Positions 54,419-64,000 of a DNA stretch of 64,000 nt are shown here, in pieces (the stretch's first letter is position 1; each line of letters starts with the position of its first letter). Source of the DNA: Gigantopelta aegis (lineage: Eukaryota; Mollusca; Gastropoda; Neomphalida; Peltospiridae). The position numbers were made by a program, and so were the translations under genes. Under the pieces are notes generated by a model. It was not told the origin of the DNA. It did no database searches and saw nothing but the letters and a program-made list of their open reading frames with translations. Where the stretch lies: the NCBI RefSeq assembly GCF_016097555.1, contig NC_054703.1, positions 20,742,610 to 20,806,609 on the forward strand, read 5' to 3'.

Positions 54419-54432
54419 ACACACACACACAC
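54285..54432. repeat. (CA)n and CATGCACACA microsatellite
   Basis: Imperfect CACATGCA units followed by a long CA run in calpain intron 3. Frames through it are artefacts. Confidence 0.95.
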
Positions 54433-55009
54433 TACTAAACTTCCTTGGTATTTTCTTATACTCTTGTGTCTGGAGACTTGGAAAAAGCATGTTAACAGAA
54501 ACAAAATGGGACTGGGACTTTTTATTTTTAACCATGCCCATTTTTTTTCGGGGTAGGCCAAACTAAGTTGCTTATAACTTCACTTCAAATGGACCAATTT
54601 TCACAAACCTGGTGTCAAAATGTTGGTATTTTATGTATTGCCCTATCATCTGATATATTCCACTGATAGATGACATCATCGAAGGTCAAAATGTTAGCAA
54701 TGGACATTGAGAAGAATATCAGATACCGGGCATAGTTTTGCCCACCAAAGCTGAATAAGAGGTCTGGCATGAGGCATAGACATTCCAGGTTGATCTTGTA
54801 TTGTTTTTATGCCAAGGACGGGGTTCAAGTTTGTTCATGTGAGGAGTCCTGACGGACATATTTTTCACCAGACACAAGGGTATAAGAAAATACCAAGGAC
54901 GTTTAGTAGTGTGGGGGGTGCATGTGGAACCCCTTATAAACCCATGCTACCAAATATTATTTTGCCTAGGCTGTACAGAGGTTATGAATCTATGACGTGT
55001 ATGGTATAG

Positions 55010-55199
55010 ACCGTGAAACCTCTCAAAACCAGACCCTCTGTAAACTGGAATTTCCCCCAAACCAGACATTTTTCACGGTACTTTATTGAAAAAATTGTTT
55101 TAAATCAGTAGAGAACTTAACCTCTCTAAACTGGATACCTCTTAAAACCGGACATTTTTATTGGTTCCAAGGGTGTCCGGTTTATAGGGGTTCCACTGT
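55010..55199. mobile_element. CAGTGAAAC-type MITE, second copy
   Basis: The ends GTGAAACCTCTCAAAACCAG and the complement of CAGTGGAACCCCTATAAACC mirror each other. Related to 7799-7960. It lies just before calpain exon 4. Confidence 0.65.
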
Positions 55200-55223
55200 A
55201 TATATCTTCTTTTTTTCCCTCAG

Positions 55224-55413
55224 GCTGTATGGAGATTACGAATCTCTGAGGTATGGTTTCATAGCTGACGCTCTTGTTGATTTCACGGCCGGGATTTCCG
55301 AGAGGATTGTCATTAGCGAGTTGAACTTGGATCAACATGGGAACAAGGGCGCTCTGCTCAACAAGCTGTTGGCCGCCAACAGGCAGAAGGCATTCATCGT
55401 CTGTAGCATTAAG
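55224..55413 (+). CDS. Calpain-5/TRA-3-like protein, exon 4
   Basis: TTTCCCTCAG precedes the exon and ATTAAG|GTATAA follows; 190 bp, one base completing the Lys codon and then 63 codons, phase 0 at the end. It encodes LYGDYESLRYGFIADALVDF, TAGISERIVISELN and NKLLAANRQKAFIVCSIK. This matches the end of core domain 1 in calpain-5 (ADALVDF, then a final S-IK). Differences from active calpains include TAG for the usual TGG and YG for GG just before. This takes the protein to 226 residues. The catalytic His and Asn of core domain 2, the C2-like domains and the stop were not found up to 64000. Confidence 0.85.
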
Positions 55414-55522
55414 GTATAATTAGTCGAGTTTGTGAAGAGGGTTATAGAGGGGTATGTAAAAAGTCTAAAAGGGCATTTTAAGTTTATCGATCTAAGGCAG
55501 ATGAACCAAGCTCCGAAAGGGA

Positions 55523-55561
55523 ATGAATGAATGAATGAATGAATGAATGAATGAATGAATG
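55523..55561. repeat. (GAAT)n microsatellite and adjoining SINE-like tail
   Basis: A GAAT run followed by TTTAATGACACTCCGGCACA and CATCGGCTATTGGGTGTCAC, the complement of another SINE-like 3' end. Confidence 0.8.
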
Positions 55562-55804
55562 TATGTTTAATGACACTCCGGCACAAAAATACACATCGGC
55601 TATTGGGTGTCACAAATGGTAAGTATATGAAAATATTATTTACATGTGTATATATAATTATGTAACACCACAGTGTGTCTCCTGCAGGGAGTGAGATCGG
55701 GGGGTGGGGGTGGGGGGGGGGGTATGCTCCGCAGAAAGGCTTGAAATAAAGATGTCCGAGACGCACATTCTGGGAACATTTTGTTTTCAATCTCTAGCAG
55801 GGGC

Positions 55805-56082
55805 GCGAGACGTAGCTCACTGGTACAGCGCTCGCCTGATGCGCGATTTCCGTCAGTGGTCCACAACTGGTGTAACAAAGGCCGTGGTATGTGCTATCCT
55901 GTCTGTGGGATGGTGCATATAAAAGATCACTTGCTGCTAATCCAAAGCCCATGAAGTGGCAATCGACAGCAGGTTTTCTCTCTCAATATCTGTGTGGTCT
56001 TTAACCATATGTCCGACATCATATAACCTTAAATAAAATGTGGTGAGTGCATCATTAAATAAAACATTTCCTCCCTTCCTTG
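55805..56082 (+). repeat. Type A SINE, internally deleted
   Basis: Head GCGAGACGTAGCTCACTGG; the B-box region is lost (GCGCGATTTCCGTCAGTGG), then CCGTGGTATGTGCTATCCTG, the body, and the tail TTAAATAAAACATTTCCTCC. Confidence 0.8.
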
Positions 56083-56106
56083 ATTAGCAATATTTCTAGT
56101 CAATTG

Positions 56107-56232
56107 AGAATTGATTAGGAAATACTGTTTTAACATTGGGTAGCGATCTCTGTAACTTGCGTATAGTGAATTGATTAGGAACTACTGTTTTAAAATTGGG
56201 TAGCGATCTCTGTAACTTGCGTATAGTGAATT
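56107..56232. repeat. 62-bp tandem duplication
   Basis: GAATTGATTAGGAA followed by TACTGTTTTA and GGGTAGCGATCTCTGTAACT occurs twice in a row with three differences. Confidence 0.85.
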
Positions 56233-58369
56233 GCGATCATATAGGCATACGGACTCCCATTTTTGTAGGGAGGGCTTTTGCACGAATTATATAAAAATTT
56301 CTGAATCTGGATAACAACGTTTATTCATATTAGCATTACTACCAAACAGCTATATAGGGTTGCATAAGAAGGACTAAGCATGTTACATGGATTACAACTA
56401 ATTTTGAGGGTAGAATGATGGAAATACATGGTAAAAATGTTTCAAGTTGGCACATTTTGCCTGAATATATTTCGATAATTTTTCACGAATTTGAGGTTTT
56501 GTTCCAGTCCCCCCTGTCTTCATTCAGAAAGTCAGTTTGAATACCTTACCCTATTTCATCACCCAGTCGATGCCAAAGAGGTAATGCACTTACATTAATG
56601 TAATTATTGCGTGTTGGCCACACACCAAAAAAAAAAAATAATAAGGAGAAAAAAACAAAACCAGATAAAGAAAATCGATTATCACCAATTTCATGCATTC
56701 CACTGTCCAGAACTGACACCTCGACAGCATCAACAATCTGCCTGAATGTATTATAATATGTTAAGATGAGCTCCCACTAAAACCACTTCTAAAACGTCAC
56801 CAAACTGTTTCATGACAACTGTTTTAATCACTAGCTGTTCCCACAAGCCTTTTTATATCGTTTTGAAAGCGTTTTAACGTCCACACTCAGTACGTTGTGT
56901 ATTTGATTCCAAGATGCAAACGCCTGAATTAAAACACAATAAAGCATTCAGAAAGCATCATAATAGCACTGTCTAGGAACGACCAAAACTTTATGTCGTT
57001 AAAACATTCCCAAAACGGTTTTGAAACATTTTAAGACGCTGATGGGAACACCTCTTCAAAATTCTGACCGATAAGCACAACCTCAAATGCGTGTTCTGGT
57101 TTCAAGTGGTATACGATGTAGGCAATATTGAGGACTGTATACAAAGTACATTGTATGTATGTGTCGACAGAATACCATCAGTGTGGTGAATCAGCAGATA
57201 TTTAGAGGTCTACATACTTAACTCTTTTTTTACCATCTCTATATTTATTACAGTATGTCACACATAACGAAGTCCATGTACCTTTATAAAACTGTTGTAT
57301 TTACCCGCCTCACTTTCTCTTTATCGCAACATGTAAAACATCTAAAATGCCTTTTGTCGTATTGTAAGTTAAACAAACATACATGTACATTATATGCTGA
57401 CAAAAGCAATCTTCCTTAATAATAAATAAATAAATAAATAAATAAATAAAGTACCTAAACAAAATCCACCAAAAAATACACACAAACGTAAAAACAAACA
57501 AACAATAAAGAAAACAACAGTCGACCAAAATATTACATTATAACTACTAAAACGAACAACCTCCATCATATTTATTAGTTACACTGCATTTTAGAATCAT
57601 TGTGAAATTCAGTGTAGGTGGGGGTGGGGGCGGATAATTAAGACTTCCAATATCCTCCTCTAGAACAGTGTCCGCACTAGAAAATTTGGTATAGTTAAGT
57701 AGCTGTAAACTTACTATAGAAAAATTCCTGCCATTTCAAAAACATTGTATTTAAGATTTTAGAAGTTCGATTTAATATGTAAAATGGTACGAATACGTCA
57801 TTTGGTAATTTTGAGTTATTTCGGTCTAATGATATAAAATTACAAATATTAATATCTATTTTGCACTTTATGGTACCCATTATGTCAGTTGTTGTGTAAT
57901 AATGTGTCAGTACCGTGACACTGTGTCAGTACTGTAATGAAAAATATGTTACTGTACTGACTACATTTTACAGAAATGACACTATTTACTTAAAATGCAT
58001 AGCTGTATGCAATGTTTCATGGTGCCATACCCAATACACCATTCTTTTTTACATAGTTATATAGTCATTTAAACACCAAACACACAAAATCCATTGCGAA
58101 TCTGTATCGATGGTAGCCCTGACAATATATCGCTGCCCCCTATACTGGCAACATGCTGATTTTGCTGACACGTGATACCATTAGCATAAAAAAGTTCATA
58201 ATCAGGAAACTTGAAAAACAATATCTTGTGTAGAATAATGAATTAATATTGTAAGTCACTATTTAGTTACAAATCATGAGAATGTTGTGAGTATTATTGT
58301 AAAAATTAGCTCCTAAACGCTGGCGACATCAAAATGGGACTTTATCTGATAATGACCCACTATCACACT
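56233..58369. other. Calpain intron 4, no exon recognised
   Basis: Searched by eye for the next calpain exon, which should carry a GHAY-like catalytic His motif; none found. Contains an (AAAT)n run at 57418-57450, and at 57899-57960 a GTGTCAGTACTGTAAT-like stretch similar in composition to the minisatellite that follows. Confidence 0.45.
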
Positions 58370-61300
58370 ATGTTCTGTTGTTACACACTGTATTATGACA
58401 CTATATTCTGATGCTACACACTGTATTATCACAGTATGTTCTGTTGTTACACTGTATTATCACAGTATGTTCTGTTGTTACACACTGTATTATGACACTA
58501 TATTCTGATGCTACACACTGTATTATCACAGTATGTTCTGTTGTTACACTGTATTATCACAGTATGTTCTGTTGTTACACACTGTATTATGACACTATAT
58601 TCTGAAGCTACACACTGTATTATCACAGTATGTTCTGTTGTTACACTGTATTATCACAGTATGTTCTGTTGTTACACACTGTATTATCACAGTATGTTCT
58701 GTTGTTACACACTGTATTATGACACTATATTCTGATGCTACACACTGTATTATCACAGTATGTTCTGTTGTTACACTGTATTATCACAGTATGTTCTGTT
58801 GTTACACTGTATTATCACAGTATGTTCTGTTATTACACTGTATTATCACAGTATGTTCTGTTGTTACGCACTGTATGACACTATATTCTGATGCTATACA
58901 CTGTATTATCACAGTATGTTCTGTTGTTACACTGTATTATCACAGTATGTTCTGTTGTTACACTGTATTATCACAGTATGTTCTGTTGTTACGCACTGTA
59001 TTATGACACTATATTCTGATGCTACACACTGTATTATCACAGTATGTTCTGTTGTTACACTGTATTATCACAGTATTTTCTGTTGTTACGCACTGTATTA
59101 TGACACTATATTCTGATTCTACACACTATTATCACAGTATGTTCTGTTACACTGTATTATCACAGTATGTTCTGTTGTTACGCACTGTATTATGACACTA
59201 TATTCTGATGCTACACACTGTATTATCACAGTATGTTCTGTTGTTACACTGTATTATCACAGTATGTTCTGTTGTTACGCACTGTATTATGACACTATAT
59301 TCTGATGCTACACACTGTATTATCACAGTATGTTCTGTTGTTACACTGTATTATCACAGTATGTTCTGTTGTTACACACTGTATTATGACACTATATTCT
59401 GATGCTACACACTGTATTATCACAGTATGTTCTGTTGTTACACTGTATTATCACAGTATGTTCTGTTGTTACACACTGTATTATCACAGTATGTTCTGTT
59501 GTTACACACTGTATTATGACACTATATTCTGATGCTACACACTGTATTATCACAGTATGTTCTGTTGTTACACTGTATTATCACAGTATGTTCTGTTGTT
59601 ACACTGTATTATCACAGTATGTTCTGTTGTTACGCACTGTATTATGACACTATATTCTGATGCTACACACTGTATTATCACAGTATGTTCTGTTGTTACA
59701 CTGTATTATCACAGTATGTTCTGTTGTTACGCACTGTATTATGACACTATATTCTGATGCTACACACTGTATTATCACAGTATGTTCTGTTGTTACACTG
59801 TATTATCACAGTATGTTCTGTTGTTACACACTGTATTATGACACTATATTCTGATGCTACACACTGTATTATCACAGTATGTTCTGTTGTTACACTGTAT
59901 TATCACAGTATGTTCTGTTGTTACACACTGTATTATCACAGTATGTTCTGTTGTTACACACTGTATTATGACACTATATTCTGATGCTACACACTGTATT
60001 ATCACAGTATGTTCTGTTGTTACACTGTATTATCACAGTATGTTCTGTTGTTACACTGTATTATCACAGTATGTTCTGTTATTACACTGTATTATCACAG
60101 TATGTTCTGTTGTTACGCACTGTATGACACTATATTCTGATGCTATACACTGTATTATCACAGTATGTTCTGTTGTTACACTGTATTATCACAGTATGTT
60201 CTGTTGTTACACTGTATTATCACAGTATGTTCTGTTGTTACGCACTGTATTATGACACTATATTCTGATGCTACACACTGTATTATCACAGTATGTTCTG
60301 TTGTTACACTGTATTATCACAGTATTTTCTGTTGTTACGCACTGTATTATGACACTATATTCTGATTCTACACACTATTATCACAGTATGTTCTGTTACA
60401 CTGTATTATCACAGTATGTTCTGTTGTTACGCACTGTATTATGACACTATATTCTGATGCTACACACTGTATTATCACAGTATGTTCTGTTGTTACACTG
60501 TATTATCACAGTATGTTCTGTTGTTACGCACTGTATTATGACACTATATTCTGATGCTATACACTGTATTATCACAGTATGTTCTGTTGTTACACTGTAT
60601 TATCACAGTATGTTCTGTTGTTACGCACTGTATTATGACACTATATTCTGATGCTATACACTGTATTATCACAGTATGTTCTGTTGTTACACTGTATTAT
60701 CACAGTATGTTCTGTTGTTACGCACTGTATTATGACACTATATTCTGATGCTACACACTGTATTATCACAGTATGTTCTGTTGTTACACACTGTATTATC
60801 ACAGTATGTTCTGTTGTTACACTGTATTATCACAGTATGTTCTGTTGTTACGCACTGTATTATGACACTATATATATTCTGATGCTACACACTGTATTAT
60901 CACAGTATGTTCTGTTGTTACGCACTGTATTATCACAGTATGTTCTGTTGTTACACTGTATTATCACAGTATGTTCTGTTGTTACGCACTGTATTATGAC
61001 ACTATATTCTGATGCTACACACTGTATTATCACAGTATGTTCTGTTGTTACGCACTATTATGACACTATATTCTGATGCTACACACTGTATTATCACAGT
61101 ATGTTCTGTTGTTATGCACTGTATTATCACAGTATGTTCTGTTGTTACACTGTATTATCACAGTATGTTCTGTTGTTACGCACTGTATTATGACACTATA
61201 TTCTGATGCTACACACTGTATTATCACAGTATGTTCTGTTGTTACGCACTGTATTATGACACTATATTCTGATGCTACACACTGTATTATCACAGTATGT

Positions 61301-64000
61301 TCTGTTGTTACACTGTATTATCACAGTATGTTCTGTTGTTACGCACTGTATTATAACACTATATTCTGATGCTACACACTGTATTTTCACAGTATGTTCT
61401 GTTGTTACACTGTATTATCACAGTATGTTCTGTTGTTACACTGTATTATCACAGTATGTTCTGTTGTTACGCACTGTATTATGACACTATATTCTGATGC
61501 TACACACTGTATTATCACAGTATGTTCTGTTGTTACACTGTATTATCACAGTATGTTCTGTTGTTACGCACTGTATTATGACACTATATTCTGATGCTAC
61601 ACACTGTATTATCACAGTATGTTCTGTTGTTACACTGTATTATCACAGTATGTTCTGTTGTTACGCACTGTATTATGACACTATATTCTGATGCTACACA
61701 CTGTATTATCACAGTATGTTCTGTTGTTACACTGTATTATCACAGTATGTTCTGTTGTTACGCACTGTATTATGACACTATATTCTGATGCTATACACTG
61801 TATTATCACAGTATGTTCTGTTGTTACACTGTATTATCACAGTATGTTCTGTTGTTACACTGTATTATCACAGTATGTTCTGTTGTTACGCACTGTATTA
61901 TGACACTATATTCTGATGCTACACACTGTATTATCACAGTATGTTCTGTTGTTACACACTGTATTATCACAGTATGTTCTGTTGTTACACTGTATTATCA
62001 CAGTATGTTCTGTTGTTACGCACTGTATTATGACACTATATTCTGATGCTACACACTGTATTATCACAGTATGTTCTGTTGTTACGCACTGTATTATCAC
62101 AGTATGTTCTGTTGTTACACTGTATTATCACAGTATGTTCTGTTGTTACGCACTGTATTATGACACTATATTCTGATGCTACACACTGTATTATCACAGT
62201 ATGTTCTGTTGTTACGCACTGTATTATGACCCTATATTCTGATGCTACACACTGTATTATCACAGTATGTTCTGTTGTTACGCACTGTATTATCACAGTA
62301 TGTTCTGTTGTTACACTGTATTATCACAGTATGTTCTGTTGTTACGCACTGTATTATGACACTATATTCTGATGCTACACACTGTATTATCACAGTATGT
62401 TCTGTTGTTACGCACTGTATTATGACACTATATTCTGATGCTACACACTGTATTATCACAGTATGTTCTGTTGTTACACTGTATTATCACAGTATGTTCT
62501 GTTGTTACGCACTGTATTATAACACTATATTCTGATGCTACACACTGTATTATCACAGTATGTTCTGTTGTTACACTGTATTATCACAGTATGTTCTGTT
62601 GTTACACACTGTATTATGACACTATATTCTGATGCTACACACTGTATTATCACAGTATGTTCTGTTGTTACACTGTATTATCACAGTATGTTCTGTTGTT
62701 ACACTGTATTATCACAGTATGTTCTGTTGTTACGCACTGTATTATGACACTATATTCTGATGCTACACACTGTATTATCACAGTATGTTCTGTTGTTACA
62801 CTGTATTATCACAGTATGTTCTGTTGTTACGCACTGTATTATGACACTATATTCTGATGCTACACACTGTATTATCACAGTATGTTCTGTTGTTACACTG
62901 TATTATCACAGTGTGTTCTGTTGTTACGCACTGTATTATGACACTATATTCTGATGCTACACACTGTATTATCACAGTATGTTCTGTTGTTACACTGTAT
63001 TATCACAGTATGTTCTGTTGTTACGCACTGTATTATGACACTATATTCTGATGCTATACACTGTATTATCACAGTATGTTCTGTTGTTACACTGTATTAT
63101 CACAGTATGTTCTGTTGTTACACTGTATTATCACAGTATGTTCTGTTGTTACGCACTGTATTATGACACTATATTCTGTTGTTACGCACTGTATTATGAC
63201 ACTATATTCTGTTGTTACACTGTATTATCACAGTATGTTCTGTTGTTACACTGTATTATCACAGTATGTTCTGTTGTTACGCACTGTATTATGACACTAT
63301 ATTCTGATGCTACACACTGTATTATCACAGTATGTTCTGTTGTTACACTGTATTATCACAGTATGTTCTGTTATTACGCACTGTATTATGACACTATATT
63401 CTGATGCTACACTGTATTATCACAGTATGTTCTGTTGTTACGCACTGTATTATCACAGTATGTTCTGTTGTTACACTGTATTATCACAGTATGTTCTGTT
63501 GTTACATTGTATTATCACAGTATGTTCTGTTGTTACGCACTGTATTATCACAGTATGTTCTGCTGTTACGCACAGTATTATGACACTATATTCTGATGCT
63601 ACACACTGTATTATCACAGTATGTTCTGTTGTTACACTGTATTATCACAGTATGTTCTGTTGTTACACTGTATTATCACAGTATGTTCTGTTGTTACGCA
63701 CTGTATTATGACACTATATTCTGATGCTACACACTGTATTATCACAGTATGTTCTGTTGTTACACACTGTATTATCACAGTATGTTCTGTTGTTACACTG
63801 TATTATCACAGTATGTTCTGTTGTTACGCACTGTATTATGACACTATATTCTGATGCTACACACTGTATTATCACAGTATGTTCTGTTGTTACGCACTGT
63901 ATTATCACAGTATGTTCTGTTGTTACACTGTATTATCACAGTATGTTCTGTTGTTACGCACTGTATTATGACACTATATTCTGATGCTACACACTGTATT
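58370..64000. repeat. Higher-order minisatellite of 31-33 bp units, continuing past the window
   Basis: More than 5.6 kb of related monomers built on CACTGTATTATCACAGTATG with TTCTGTTGTTA. Three forms (33, 31 and 33 bp; the third with ATGACACTATA) make a 97-bp higher-order unit, clearest at 59208-59402, 61497-61788 and 62760-63051. Rare variants recur exactly 1249 bp apart (58867/60116, 59111/60360, 59071/60320), and others 1166 bp apart (61351/62517), showing larger block duplications. Most monomers hold the hairpin ACTGT-ATTATC-ACAGT. Frames across it are period artefacts. Confidence 0.95.

Noticed and set aside
54189..54566. His/Thr-rich and Cys/Val-rich frames
   Set aside because: Translations of a CA/TG microsatellite.
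58411..63984. Dozens of 60-140 residue frames (TVLSQYVLLLHCIITVCSV type)
   Set aside because: Overlapping translations of the 97-bp minisatellite in several frames; no coding signal.

Overview
The window looks like non-coding-rich DNA from an animal nuclear genome, most likely a mollusc and perhaps a gastropod. The basis is spliced coding exons with GT/AG borders, dense tRNA-derived SINEs, Tc1-like and hAT-like DNA transposons, many foldback elements and very long micro/minisatellites. No bacterial-style gene organisation, rRNA or CRISPR array was seen. The species call is inference from the style of the SINEs and the protein similarities.

Two host genes are supported, both by phase-consistent exons. 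(1) On the minus strand, about 18.2 to 8.6 kb, lies a small single-pass membrane protein: a possible signal-peptide exon (18084-18177), an EGF-like exon (16669-16797), a transmembrane exon (12152-12254) and a last exon with a cytoplasmic tail of about 70 residues (8631-8841). (2) On the plus strand, from 49719 and running off the right edge, lies the 5' half of a calpain-5/TRA-3-like gene: exons 49719-49871, 50830-50961, 53099-53301 and 55224-55413, all in phase, giving 226 residues. Its predicted catalytic cysteine is replaced by alanine, so the product is predicted to be a non-proteolytic calpain.

The most unusual structure is in the membrane-protein gene. Two introns each start with a tandem array whose unit is a copy of the preceding exon's 3' end, its 5' splice site and the first bases of the intron: a 44-bp unit beside the transmembrane exon and a 90-bp unit (about 18-19 copies) beside the EGF exon. 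The 44-bp array was later split by a 2.3-kb hAT-like element.

Region by region: 0-8 kb has SINEs, foldbacks, simple repeats and a 21/24-bp minisatellite. 8.6-18.2 kb is the membrane-protein gene with its arrays. 19-27 kb is a composite of GGAT tetranucleotide tracts and minus-strand SINEs. 27-29 kb holds a decayed Tc1 element inside a SINE. 31.3-32.6 kb holds an element with an 8-bp target duplication. 33.5-37.3 kb is a palindromic TTAA-flanked element carrying a short ORF and a nested Tc1 copy. 38.1-42.8 kb is a second element with related GTTAC iterons and a fourfold palindrome. 43.8-45.3 kb holds an intact-looking Tc1 element. 47-58 kb is the calpain gene with SINE-filled introns. 58.4 kb to the end is a higher-order minisatellite, presumably in the next calpain intron.
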